Shown here: positions 44,256 through 54,242 of the stretch, in pieces | Position numbering within the stretch: position 1 is the stretch's first letter | How the letters are laid out: every line of letters begins with the position of its first letter | Source: Podospora comata | Lineage: Eukaryota > Ascomycota > Sordariomycetes > Sordariales > Podosporaceae | Assembly: GCA_017354895.1 (NCBI GenBank) | Contig: CP071497.1 | Location: forward strand, 4,154,001-4,218,000 | Reading direction: 5' to 3' | DNA length: 64,000 nt | The notes under the pieces: generated by a model | The model's database searches: none | What the model was told of the DNA's origin: nothing | What the model saw: only the letters and a program-made list of their open reading frames with translations | Made by a program: the position numbers and the translations under genes

Positions 44256-45746
44256 GTTGGAGGTCGTCTGATGCTGTGGGAGAGATTTCGGCGAGGGAGA
44301 GAAACCGAAATTCTTGGGGGAGAAGAAATTTGGGAGAATAAAAACAACCTCCTTACCGACCTCGCTGTCCTGGACTGTCAGGGAAGGAACGATGGGTCAC
44401 GAGGGCGGCGAGCAGGTGATAAGGAGCAATAAAGGCCCAATAAGAAAGGCAGAAAGAAGCTCAGATGTTTGGCGGTGTATCCTCTGGTGGTTATGGAGGC
44501 CAGGGCAATGTTGAGCTATCTCTAACAGATCCTCATATCGTCTAGAAGCTGCCGGTGTGTAGATCGTATCGCCATTGTTCATCGAAAGTCTTTGAAAGCT
44601 TGATAGTACAATGACCCTCCTGTGCTTCCGCTGCTTGGGATGGTTGCTCTCTCGACTTTCACGGAAGCCTGATAACGAGCATGACAATGAATGGCAAAGC
44701 CCCGCGGCAAAGACCGAGAACAATAGCCCGCCGTAGGGTTTTAACGCAGTATCGACAAGACTGCTTCTGGTGTGTTGTTGAATTAGGAAGCCTGTTGATA
44801 TTTAATTTGCTGGAACTTAGAACTTGCAGTGTGGTATTATGCCTACCTAAGTTCGCAGCACTCAGCTATTTGGGCCCATTGGCCACATTGGACCACAAAG
44901 AAAGCAAACTACAAGACTGAGTGGGTATGCAAGAGTACCAAGGTTCAAAAGTTAGGATGGAGTCGTTGAGTGAGCTGGACACATCATTTGCCATTACGAG
45001 ACACAGGATGTTCTTGCCCACCTGGCTGATTGATGTAAGCACCAAACTGTGTTCATACAACTATACAAGATCTCGTGACCTTAACACAGGAATTTACAGA
45101 AAGAATATTAGTATAATTTACAGACAGAATATTGGTAAGGGCTTGTGTAACGTCCTTTGAAGCTATAATTGTGCATTGTTATAGCCGCAAAGATGAGGAG
45201 CAACATCACAAACAAGATATTGCTGGATTGTAGACCGTATTGGTCAACATGACAAACACCTGATTGGTTTGAAAATACCATTCTGTTCTTCTCAAGATCC
45301 AATCAACATTTTCCCCTGCATCCGGGCCGTATGCGTTGTCACCCAAAATGCAGTTTTCGGTCGACATGCCAACATTCCCTACGTCACTCACGTCAAATAC
45401 CATCGCTTGACACCTCACCACGTGGCACGACGCGTGCAAGAATGCAACAAGTCGCGATGGTGACTCAATCAATTAAAATCGCAGGGAGGGTTCCCAGCAA
45501 ATTGTGCTTGATTGGGTCGCGGTCGCGTTCCCCTGGACCCACTTCTACCCCGAAAAGGGAAAGTAAATAAACATGCCTGATTGCGTGCAGGCTGCAGCTG
45601 TGGGGCAACCGCAGTGGCGACCAGGGTTGGGCTATTCGTTGGGTACAAAATCTGAGGATTGCCTTTTCTTTGAGTTTGATATCCACTGATGCTTGTGTGG
45701 GACTGGGACATTTCGGAAGCCTATTCTTCTTCTTGGTTGATGAACA
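44256..45746. other. Intergenic, promoter of the coiled-coil gene at the right
   Basis: 1.5 kb. Holds a near-duplicated block at about 45090-45137 (TTTACAGAAAGAATATTAGT then TTTACAGACAGAATATTGGT) and an ACGCGT box at 45430. A minus-strand frame near 44408-44582 (MNNGDTIYTPAASRRYEDLL) has no domain. Confidence 0.4.
45430..45435. promoter_or_regulatory. ACGCGT (MCB-like) box
   Basis: ACGCGT lies 312 bp upstream of the coiled-coil gene start. It is the palindromic MluI cell-cycle box bound by MBF in yeasts. A 6-bp word can occur by chance; a functional role is inference. Confidence 0.3.
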
Positions 45747-47894
45747 ATGGCGGATTCAGATGTTCCCATTGCGCTTCGGCGCACGCCGAGGAGGACGGCG
45801 GCGAGTGTTCGGTTTCAGGCTTCGTCAAAAACTTCAACAAAGGGGCAATCTTCATCACGAACAGCCCCACCAAAAACATCAGATTCGGCAGTTGCAACGA
45901 CGCCGAGGAGGAAGACAACAAGAAAACGCGTGAGATTTTCGGATCCGGGACCGGTTATTGGGAATGGAGCAACACAAGTGGAAGATGAGGTGTCGACGTC
46001 TTGGACGGGCCTGACACCCATGATGTCCCGGACTCGTCTGGCTACAGGCACCCCTAAGCGCCGACACTCTTCAGCACCAGTCTACTCAACCGCAAATACC
46101 AGTTATGAAAGCGAAGAAATCACCTTCCTTCCCCTCCGCCAAGTTCTCGATGGCCGGGTTAAACGCCGCATCAGACGGAATGGGCTCAGCGAGGAGATGA
46201 ACACCATTTTCGCCGAACGAAAGACCAAGGCAAAGCAGACAAAAGAGGAGATGAACCGTCTGAGGCAGGAATTAGAGGAAAAGGACGAGGCGATCATGAG
46301 ATTACAGGAGGAGACGGTGATGGTGGACACAGACCGGGTATGGGAGCTGGAAAGGAAGGTATCACGGTTAAGGAGGCAGTTGAGCCAGATGTCAGGCGCA
46401 ACATCATCACCCTCTAGGCCGTCAACAGCAGCAAGCAGCAGCCCCCCACAGCAAGACTGGACAGACGCCGCTCGTGATCCCTTCTCAAAGGATGCCTACT
46501 CTATGGATCTGGGCATGGACGACGACCTCCCAGACAACGACACAGACGAGGAGATATTTGGCGATTCCACCATGGCCGAACTAGCATGCAGCACGCCCAC
46601 CCGAAAGCCAAACGCCACAGTCCACCACACCTCTGCCTCCTTCCGGTCGTCATTCCCCACCCCGCCATCAACCAGCCCAGCTCGACAATTCAACACCACC
46701 GACGACCCCTTAACCCCCTGCTCGTCCAAACCCCGCACCACCACCACCACAACAACAACAACAACCACCTCAATAGCAATCCAAACCTCCCTCCCCGACC
46801 CCGCCATCCCCCATCTCCAAACCAAACTATCAACCCTCCAACGCGACCTCGACATCTTCAAAAACCAGTTAACCTCGCACCTCTCCCTCCCAACCGGCAC
46901 CGCCCCCTCGGATATATTATCCTCCCTCTCCCAAACCCTCACGTCCCTATCCGACAAGACCCACGCGTTGACAACCCTGAACAAATCTCTCTCCTCCCTT
47001 GGGTTTGCCCCCTCTAGCACTCCAAACCCAGACGCGCTGGATATAATAACCGCCATATCCTCCACCTTGCGCTCTTGCCGCCTAGAACTGGAGTACTTAT
47101 CCCCCGGGGAACTAGCCCTCCCCTTGTCTGGTTCGGGGGGACAAGTTCTCAAGATGATGGTGCAAAAACTGCAGGAGCTGGACAAGAGGAGTAAAGACGC
47201 AGGGGAAGTGATTGAGGAGTTGAGGGAGCGGGAAAGGGGGTTAAAGGGCGAGTTGAGTGCCAGGGTTGACTTCACTGATCACTTACAGGAGAGGTTGGCG
47301 AAGGAGCAAAACGACAAAAAAGAGTTGGAGGCCAAGGTGGAGGAGTTGAGGGAGGCGGTGGATAAATACACCAATGGCATTTCCAAGCTGGAAACCCTCA
47401 TCAGCGATCTGGAGGAGAGGTTGGAACGGGAGAGTATTGAGCAGCAGCTTCACGTCACGGTGCTGGAGCGGGGGTATAAAGACCAGTTGGCGGAGGTGAA
47501 GACGAGGTATGAGGAGGAATTAAACAGGAGGGAGGAGGCTATTTTGGGATGGCGGGTTGAGATTGAACGGGTGAGGGGGGAGTTGAGAGAGACGGGGGAG
47601 TTGGTGGGGAGGTTGAAGGGTGAGGTGGCGAGGGTGGGTGGGGAGAATGATGCGCTCAAGGCGGAGAATGCGGTTATTGCTCAAAAGTATGAGGCTGAGA
47701 AGAAAAGGGGGAAGAGAATTGTCGGGGAGTTGGGACGGGTGCTGGCTTTGGCTCGTGGGGAGGAGAGTGAAGATGAGGAAGTTGTGCCGTCGGCTGGTAT
47801 GGAAAAGGGGACGAAAAAGAGGAGGTATGACGGTCGAATGGGGTTCACGAATGAGGCTGAAGCCGAAGAGGTTGAAGCCGTTGGGGTTGTGTGA
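45747..47894 (+). CDS. Coiled-coil protein with basic N-terminus, function unknown (715 aa)
   Basis: Single exon with a fine start context (AACAATGGC). Residues 1-115 are basic and Ser/Thr-rich with likely nuclear or chromatin patches (TPRRKTTRKRVRFSDPGP). Residues about 120-215 start with FLPLRQVLDGRVKRRIRRNG and form a first coiled coil (ERKTKAKQTKEEMNRLRQEL). A disordered Ser/Pro/Thr region with a poly-Thr run follows, then an extended coiled coil over about 345-690 (VIEELRERERGLKGELSARV, and later KLETLISDLEERLERESIEQ). The acidic C-terminus ends in a basic KKRRYDGR patch. The layout recalls spindle or nuclear-envelope scaffolds, but I cannot name a family. An MCB-like box lies upstream. 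Confidence 0.8.
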   Translation: MADSDVPIALRRTPRRTAASVRFQASSKTSTKGQSSSRTAPPKTSDSAVATTPRRKTTRKRVRFSDPGPVIGNGATQVEDEVSTSWTGLTPMMSRTRLATGTPKRRHSSAPVYSTANTSYESEEITFLPLRQVLDGRVKRRIRRNGLSEEMNTIFAERKTKAKQTKEEMNRLRQELEEKDEAIMRLQEETVMVDTDRVWELERKVSRLRRQLSQMSGATSSPSRPSTAASSSPPQQDWTDAARDPFSKDAYSMDLGMDDDLPDNDTDEEIFGDSTMAELACSTPTRKPNATVHHTSASFRSSFPTPPSTSPARQFNTTDDPLTPCSSKPRTTTTTTTTTTTSIAIQTSLPDPAIPHLQTKLSTLQRDLDIFKNQLTSHLSLPTGTAPSDILSSLSQTLTSLSDKTHALTTLNKSLSSLGFAPSSTPNPDALDIITAISSTLRSCRLELEYLSPGELALPLSGSGGQVLKMMVQKLQELDKRSKDAGEVIEELRERERGLKGELSARVDFTDHLQERLAKEQNDKKELEAKVEELREAVDKYTNGISKLETLISDLEERLERESIEQQLHVTVLERGYKDQLAEVKTRYEEELNRREEAILGWRVEIERVRGELRETGELVGRLKGEVARVGGENDALKAENAVIAQKYEAEKKRGKRIVGELGRVLALARGEESEDEEVVPSAGMEKGTKKRRYDGRMGFTNEAEAEEVEAVGVV
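46737..46771 (+). repeat. ACC/ACA microsatellite coding poly-Thr
   Basis: In-frame trinucleotide run coding eleven Thr in the disordered part of the coiled-coil protein. Confidence 0.8.
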
Positions 47895-48407
47895 CTTCTT
47901 GGGTATTGTATTTCTCCTACATTTATTGGTTGTTGGTGATCAGGGTCTAATCATGTAACATTGTCTCATTTGTATGCTATGACGGGGGCTCACACTTTGG
48001 CGTTGATGCTATCAATTCTGTTGAATATCTATCTGTTCTGTTACACCCACTGTTCTCGTCATGGACGGACCGACCATCTTCTGTCGCTGGTTTGTCCTCC
48101 TGGATTATCTTATTTTGCCAGGAAGGATTCTGTAACCTCATCATTTGTGTCATCCACCTGTACTTCGCTGTAGGTCCACACCATATCGGGCAAGAGTGGT
48201 AAAATGTAGGGCAGTTGAGGGTGTTTGTGCCATCCTTTGGGTTTTCAGACCCTGGTTTGACCATGTAACCTCCATTGCAACTTCACCACCGGTACCAGCG
48301 CCTCCGGGTTCACATCATCACAAAGCCTGATCCAGTTCTCCCTTCTTTGTTGAAACATGCCGGGTGGAGGCGTGGCAGGAGGCAGATGCACAACGCCAAC
48401 AGATCCG
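47895..48407. other. Convergent 3' region
   Basis: Between the 3' ends of the coiled-coil gene and a minus-strand 2EXR gene. No gene or RNA seen. Confidence 0.4.
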
Positions 48408-49283
48408 TTACCTAGCCAGTGTATAAGTCAACAATCCATTCATAGCAGAATCCTGGCCTGACGAACCGGCTTGGTTTGCCAAAGCCCTCCTCGTTTCCTG
48501 ATCAAACCATGTTGAACTGGTTTGTGCCATTGACGAAACCCTCTCACGCCACTCATTCACAGAGTCAACCACCAGACACCCAACTTCCACGCCATCATCC
48601 GACCGGTTGGCAAAGCTGAGAGATAGTGCTCGCCATATCGCGTGACCATGCTGCAGCTGGGAGGTGCCCAGGAACTTATCCAGGCGGGAATAGGCAATAT
48701 CCCCTGGCTCGGCGAAAGGCCCCCAGAGCCCAGTCGACAGGGTCTCATCCCGGGTCAGGTGCAAGTCACTCTCCATGACGACCACCTGCAAGCATCGGGT
48801 CTGGGCGGCTTCTTTGAGCTGTCTCCAAAGCTCATGGGGCGTGCGGTCGTCAGGGCAGTCCTGCCATATTTTCCAGTCGGAGAGGAGGCGGTGATGGAAA
48901 CTTATAGTGATGCCCGAGGAGAAGAGCCATTCGAGTAAAGCTTTGGCATCTAAAGATAAGGCGTTGTCTTCGTAGGAATCAGGTGGCTGGATGTAGAGGG
49001 TATCGGTGCTGTGATTGAGCCACTGAATGGGGTTGAAAGCGTGGCTGAGGGCGGGCTCGACGGGTTTTCGATGGAAAACGGCTTCATGCAAGGCGTCGTA
49101 GCACACTGTGGCGATGGGTTGGGTGATATCGCGGAGAGGCCACAGGTTGACATATGTCCACCAATGGTCTCTCCTGTAGCCAACCGATATAGTGCGCTGT
49201 CGAAAACAGTGCCTCCAGATTTGGCAGCGTATCTCGGCAGGAAACTGCTGAAACTGGGGGAAAGTGGTGGTGTTGGAGGTCAT
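48408..49283 (-). CDS. 2EXR-domain protein (291 aa)
   Basis: Single exon. Start chosen at MTSNTTTFPQFQQFPAEIRC: it is the first ATG and directly precedes the domain. The 2EXR signature covers about residues 8-60: FPQFQQFPAEIRCQIWRHCF, then RTISVGYRRDHWWTY, and later PVEPALSHAFNPIQWLNHST with DTLYIQP, which matches the usual Asn/Asp and Leu pattern (D-TLY-) of the family. The rest is a helical region typical of these proteins (AKALLEWLFSSGITISFHHR, RLDKFLGTSQLQHGHAIWRA). Function unknown. It is a second, diverged 2EXR gene about 4 kb from the one at 42947. Confidence 0.78.
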   Translation of the reverse strand: MTSNTTTFPQFQQFPAEIRCQIWRHCFRQRTISVGYRRDHWWTYVNLWPLRDITQPIATVCYDALHEAVFHRKPVEPALSHAFNPIQWLNHSTDTLYIQPPDSYEDNALSLDAKALLEWLFSSGITISFHHRLLSDWKIWQDCPDDRTPHELWRQLKEAAQTRCLQVVVMESDLHLTRDETLSTGLWGPFAEPGDIAYSRLDKFLGTSQLQHGHAIWRALSLSFANRSDDGVEVGCLVVDSVNEWRERVSSMAQTSSTWFDQETRRALANQAGSSGQDSAMNGLLTYTLAR

Positions 49284-50050
49284 CCCGACGTTTGGAGATG
49301 CAGGGAGGAATTGTCTCCCCACCAGGCAGCAAACCCGCCAGACAACGTTGGATATTTAACCTCAAAGTTCAGGCTGACGAATCGGGAAGACCAATGCCCC
49401 GCCTGCTGAGCCCCCAACTTGGAGCTACCCTAACCCTAAGCCAAGCCGACCGTATTTTTGCTCAAGCCAAGCCCTAGGGTTTTCTTTTGAGGCTTTTTCA
49501 AGCACTAAAAAAGTGGTGATACCTGGGTTTTTGGTGGTGAGGGTGCTTCCCGAACCTAGCTTAGGGGGTTCCCGGCTAACCCGGCTATCTAGGGCACCTG
49601 GGTGGGTGAGGGTTCTGACCCGACACTGATGAGTACTGGGTAGGTATTTATACTAAAAATACCGGGCTGGAACAGCTACTGGAAGGCTTATAAACTAGTT
49701 AAATCAGATGAGCCGGGATAGCTTCAAGCTAAGCCGAAGGTCCCCTCCTCCGAATTTTGTTGAGGGAGAAGGCATGGAAACATAGTCGATGACCAGTTTA
49801 TATCCACCTCGACTGCTGCCACCCAAAGGCTGTGTGCAAACTCTCCCCTTCGAAAACTCTGATATTAGCTTTTGGGTTTGGTGCAGTGAGCAGGGCCACT
49901 GTTGAAGCGTATCTTGTGGTTTTTTTTTTCTTTGACTCAAGTCAAATTACTATTAAAACCCCTTTACCAGCGGATTGCTCCTGGTTTTCTTTGCTTTCTC
50001 TTCCTCCCACAAGTTGGTATTTTGCTCTCGCCCTTTGTTTGTTCGTCGAC
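49284..50050. other. Divergent upstream region
   Basis: Contains two telomere-like CCCTAA units (around 49427-49438) and AACCCGGCTA-like direct repeats near 49575-49590. The end (49920-50040) is a T-rich to pyrimidine-rich leader of the next gene. No gene supported. Confidence 0.4.
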
Positions 50051-51611
50051 ATGAGAAGCACTACCACAACGCCTTCTATCAGCGACGACTGGTCAGACAT
50101 TGATGCTGACAGCGATGATAGCTATTCCATGGTTGAAGCCCTCTCCGACTCGGGCTTCAACTCTGGTGCTGGCACCGGCCTGGCACCGGCAACCACGACG
50201 GTACCTAAACCCACCAACCTACCTGCCCAAGGCCCTCTCAACGGCTCTCACATCACTGCCGGCCCTGGCACCGGCCCTGATATCCAAGAGATATCGACAG
50301 TCCCTGACGCAGAAGAGGCTGATGATGCTCAGTTTCTCTCCGAGACAGTGACGGGCGACACCGTCGAAGCCTCCTCAGAGGCACATGGGGAGGACGCTTC
50401 GGCAACTGAGTCCGAGGAGGAGGAGGAGGAGGAGGAGGCTCGGGCGCAGCTTCGGTCGTACCCTTTCCACGGGGACAAGGCAAGAGGTATATCTTCACAA
50501 CTTCTGGACTGCAGGCAGGCCATGTTACAAATTAGGGACCACCCGGCCGTGCATAGCAGGGTTCATGGTGTAATCTTGGGTGCCTTGAACCACGTCCTTG
50601 AGTCTACGTGCGGCCCTGGACCGCACTTGAGCAAATTCATTGCGGGATCGCATGACTACCATGCGTTCCTGGTTCGTGACACCTCGGGATATTCGATTGA
50701 ACACAGCCCATGTTTGCACGAACCAATCGTGGCCGCATGCCTGGAATTGAGAAACAAGTTGGATGGACCAGATGGTTCTCAGGACATCGTTGGAGCAGTT
50801 GGATCGCTGGGTGATTTGTTGATGACATGGACAAAGTAAGCACATCGTCTTGCCGGGTCTGTGGCACACATCGCATCTTACTGACTCTTTCAGCAAATTG
50901 TCGCACGTTAGCGAAGCGCCGTTTCGGAGCGTCTACCTCTGGGCCACTTTGATGGACCTGCGACCCGCCATCTACACCACGGCCAAGCACCTTCTGGCCA
51001 TCCGTGAGACCATCAGCACAAGCTTGGCGAGAATGGAAGGCGGCGCGCCCGAGATCTGCTTGAATGGTATGCGCAACATCAATCATTTCTGCGTCTTTGG
51101 CATCTCGTCCTGCGATCGTCTCCTCGGGGCGATCGCCAGGCGACTAATGCCGGGTAAGCATTTGTGGCGGTCGGGAGGCCAGTCGAGAGGGCTGAGGAGG
51201 AGCATGAGCGAGAAGGAAGCAGTTGAATTCAGCCAGTACTACGCTGGTCTGGACATTACAAAGCTGGCGCATTTTCGGACCGATATCAAGCTTCTCGAGA
51301 CCAAGCTTGATCGTTCAACCAGGTACACGGCTGCTGGGGCAGAGTGGCGAGACGTTGTTGTGTACAATGACCAGGTGGGAGAAGACAACCGGGCATGGCC
51401 AGCAAGCCTCTGGCTGGCTCTCTTCCAGGAGAACACCTGGGCACGGCAAGCAAGCCCCTGGATGGCTCTCTCCCAGGAGAGAGAGAAGAAGGCATGGCGG
51501 AGCTTCTACCTGAACTTGGCTGCGACGGTGAATCTGGGAGAGCTTACTAGGGCCTTCAGTGCGATTCCAGGGCTGACCAGCTACCTGGAAGCATACCGAC
51601 GTAGTGTCTGA
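50051..51611 (+). CDS. Uncharacterised fungal protein (500 aa), first of a tandem pair
   Basis: Two exons, 50051-50835 and 50894-51611; the 58-bp intron (GTAAGC...TTTCAG) splits an Asn codon and restores DLLMTWTNKLSHVSEAPFRS. The N-terminal 140 residues are acidic and disordered, with SDDWSDIDADSDDSYSMVEA and a run of eight Glu. The folded part starts near residue 145 (RGISSQLLDCRQAMLQIRDH) and continues with HVLESTCGPGPHLSKFIAGS, LMDLRPAIYTTAKHLLAIRE and FCVFGISSCDRLLGAIARRL. A 16-residue segment is duplicated in tandem near the C-terminus (RAWPASLWLALFQENT, then WARQASPWMALSQERE). The SDDWSDIDADSDDSYS stretch resembles N-terminal tails of some fungal signalling or HET-linked proteins, but I name no family. 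Confidence 0.7.
51391..51486 (+). repeat. 48-bp in-frame tandem duplication
   Basis: GGGCATGGCCAGCAAGCCTC at 51391 and GGGCACGGCAAGCAAGCCCC at 51439 begin two aligned 48-bp copies that code 16 residues each. They differ at several positions, so the event is not very recent. Confidence 0.75.
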
Positions 51612-51883
51612 GTTTGAAATTTGAAATGGAGATTAGGGTAGTGCAGGTAGTTTTACAATAAGAGAAGAAAAACAAGAGAAACACTGGCTGCGAGTTTGAA
51701 AACACCGTGCGCTGGGTACACACTCACACAGTGTGGCACTGCACTGTGGTGAAATCAGAAATCGCCGGATTGGTCGGGCACCTCTCTGTCATCATTGCGG
51801 GCAACTACCTTACCTACTGCTGGCCATCACATCACGCCTGGGAAAATCCGGGACAGGCCGCATGAGACAAAGACTTGGACAGC

Positions 51884-53386
51884 ATGGGCGGCTTTAAAAG
51901 ACTTCAGCCCATCATTCTGGATGGTTTCTCCCACGGCATTCAGATCGGCCAGCCTTTCGACACGTCATGGGGCGCTGCCTGGTTGACAAGCGTCTACACC
52001 GACATAGACCACGACCTGTTCCGAAACATGGACCCAATAGCCTTTCGCAGGATAAGATATGGGAACAATGTTGCTGTTCTCTTTGGCGCGTTGGTGGAAT
52101 GCGCCGAGTTCTACGAGCTTCCCTCGTTCTGGCATGTCATCTCTCAAGGCTTCAGCGCCAGCGCAGACGCAGTGAAGTCGATAGTAACAGTCATCGTCGC
52201 CGCCCGCAAGGCTGTCAAGGACAGATACCCAACCAGTGCCTCATCCCAAACAGCAAGGTCGGCCGACGAGTGGATCGACATCTTGGATCACCGAGGACAG
52301 AACACTTCGCTTTTCCAGTTTGCGCCTAGCAAGGAAGCAGACCTTCGAGCACGCGCTGCTGCCTTCTTCAAGTCCCAGCAGAAGCAATGGCTGAATGCAG
52401 CTTGGGTCTCTCTGAAGGACCAGCCTATTTCAACACAGTCCCAGCTCCCGAGCAAGGGCTCAAGGAACGACCGACCAGCTTCGCCTGGCAACCAATCTGC
52501 CTATCAAGCTGGCAGCACTAGTCGGTCTAACCCACGCAAGCGGTCTGCCTCGCCGCCACCTGAACGCAGCTCAAAACAAGCCAGGATGACGTCGACTTCA
52601 GCCACCAACCATCCAATTCCAGTCGAAGCCCAGACCAAAGTCCCTCTTCCAGAGTCGACAAACACGCCACAGGCATCCCAGCACCTGGTAGGCATCAAAC
52701 TACCCACCGCTCCAGGCGGAGAACCCTCGCCGAGATCCTCCTGGCTGCTCAAAGCCGGCAGCCACATCCCCAGCAGACCCCCATCAATCGCAGACCTTGT
52801 CCCGCTCTCAGACTCGTCCAAACACGAAGGGGTGGTCAAACTCCGCAATCGGATTTCCATCCTAGAGGCAGAGCTCGCCAACGCCAAAGCCGAACCCCCA
52901 CCCCCCTCAAAACCTAATGGCTTTGACCCCCAAGAGTTGAAGAGCACGCTTTCGACCATCACGAATGCGGTTTCGACGCTGATGGAATCATCCCATCACA
53001 TTGTGGACGGGTTGCAGAGTCTGCAGAATGATATCCTTTCCCGGCCGCAGCCACAAGCACAGCAGCTTTTGACGCCTGATCCGCCGGCGTTTGAGGCGAA
53101 ACTGGATGCGCAGCATGATTTGCTGCTTGCGATGACGAAGCAGATGGCGGCGGGGAAGGAGGAGCCGGAGACGGTGGAGGAGGCGCTCGGGTTGGTGGAG
53201 AGGGATGTTAGGGTGCATCGGGAGAGGTTGTTGAGGCTGTATCACAAGATGGATATGGATGGGGGGGAGGAAGGGGGGAAGGTTGATTGGGTTGCGGGGA
53301 TATTGGCGGGAATGGAGGATTTGGAACGGAGGATAGGGGAGGGGGTACCAAGGGGGGGGTGGTTGAGTAAGGGAAAAGGAACGTGA
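51884..53386 (+). CDS. Uncharacterised fungal protein with C-terminal coiled coil (500 aa), second of a tandem pair
   Basis: Single exon; the first ATG in the frame is at 51884 (MGGFKRLQPIILDGFSHGIQ). Residues 1-110 form a folded, aromatic-rich domain (GIQIGQPFDTSWGAAWLTSV, YTDIDHDLFRNMDPIAFRRI, ALVECAEFYELPSFWHVISQ). A long Ser/Pro/Arg disordered region (about 175-305) contains a bipartite basic patch (NPRKRSASPPPERSSKQAR). Helical coiled-coil segments follow (VVKLRNRISILEAELANAKA; LKSTLSTITNAVSTLMESSH; EALGLVERDVRVHRERLLRL). No family recognised. It starts 272 bp after the previous gene on the same strand; both code 500 residues but I see no clear similarity between them. The coding strand becomes very G-rich after about 53090. 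Confidence 0.68.
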   Translation: MGGFKRLQPIILDGFSHGIQIGQPFDTSWGAAWLTSVYTDIDHDLFRNMDPIAFRRIRYGNNVAVLFGALVECAEFYELPSFWHVISQGFSASADAVKSIVTVIVAARKAVKDRYPTSASSQTARSADEWIDILDHRGQNTSLFQFAPSKEADLRARAAAFFKSQQKQWLNAAWVSLKDQPISTQSQLPSKGSRNDRPASPGNQSAYQAGSTSRSNPRKRSASPPPERSSKQARMTSTSATNHPIPVEAQTKVPLPESTNTPQASQHLVGIKLPTAPGGEPSPRSSWLLKAGSHIPSRPPSIADLVPLSDSSKHEGVVKLRNRISILEAELANAKAEPPPPSKPNGFDPQELKSTLSTITNAVSTLMESSHHIVDGLQSLQNDILSRPQPQAQQLLTPDPPAFEAKLDAQHDLLLAMTKQMAAGKEEPETVEEALGLVERDVRVHRERLLRLYHKMDMDGGEEGGKVDWVAGILAGMEDLERRIGEGVPRGGWLSKGKGT

Positions 53387-54242
53387 GGTGAGTTTATGGA
53401 GGAAATGGGCGCGGTTAAATATATTTACCTAGGTATTTTTATGCTTAGCTGGGGGAAAATGGCGTCGGGCGATCTTGTATGGTCAATCTTTGAGGAGGTG
53501 AATGGCGATTCTTTGGGCATGATATATGTGTTATGGTATGGTGTGACCTGCGCCTTTGAATTCCAGGGCGAGAGGTGGTATCACGATATGGCACTGGTGA
53601 AGGCTAGCTCGGCATTGCCATCCGTGACACTGCGGCCTTCCTCGCTGATCTTGGAAAGGGGCCTAGTGTCGCCCGAGTCAAAGGCGGTGTTGATGGTGTG
53701 GACAAAACCAGTGTTTGACAAAGTAGGGGCGGGGGGGGGGGGAAGAAACCAAATACCTGTTTCGGATTTGAACTTGAAGCCTTTCCCAAGGAAAAAAGAT
53801 GTCTGTCTAGGCAGACACGGTCCCCAAATCATAATCGGCTATAAGACCAAAACCACGTTTAGGGTGGTAGACGGCAGGCAAGGCCTGTAGTGGGGGATTT
53901 GCACAGGTGGCAGGACAACACCCTCAACTGGTGGACATCTCTGTCGCGAATTGAACGGCGGCTGGTGGCAGTACAAAGTGTTAGTTATAACAGAGGCTCC
54001 AGCGCCGAGTCTCGGTTGGTTTTGTGCCATTATGATATCAGGTACTTGAGATAGACGTAAAGGACGTTTTCTGTTTCATCCAATCACACACAGCCAGGCA
54101 CGCATACGTCATCCAAGCCCAACAGAACAGGGCCCACCTGCGATAGACACTCCAACACAAATTCATTATGGATTATTTCTTATCCATGAAAATAAACACC
54201 ATACTTGTGTTATGGAGCGGTTGACAATTGCACAACCAAATC
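53387..54242. other. No firmly supported gene
   Basis: Minus-strand frames are suggestive: one starting at 54030 (MAQNQPRLGAGASVITNTLY) and one ending at 53581 (DTRPLSKISEEGRSVTDGNA and ELAFTSAIS). I could not join them with good splice sites. A tRNA B-box-like word (GTTCAAATCC on the minus strand near 53765) has no matching cloverleaf around it. Confidence 0.35.

Noticed and set aside
43458-44432. Long plus-strand open frames opposite the 2EXR gene
   Set aside because: They are antisense shadows of the C-rich/G-rich coding sequence and contain only Gly/Leu/Val-rich low complexity.
49427-49438. Telomere-like CCCTAA units
   Set aside because: Only two units; too short to call an interstitial telomere repeat.
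53750-53790. tRNA B-box-like word GTTCAAATCC on the minus strand
   Set aside because: No A box at the right distance and no acceptor, D or anticodon stems could be paired.
53581-54030. Possible minus-strand gene with two coding-like pieces
   Set aside because: The pieces (MAQNQPRLGAGASVITNTLY and RPLSKISEEGRSVTDGNAEL) could not be joined with consistent splice sites, so I did not call it.
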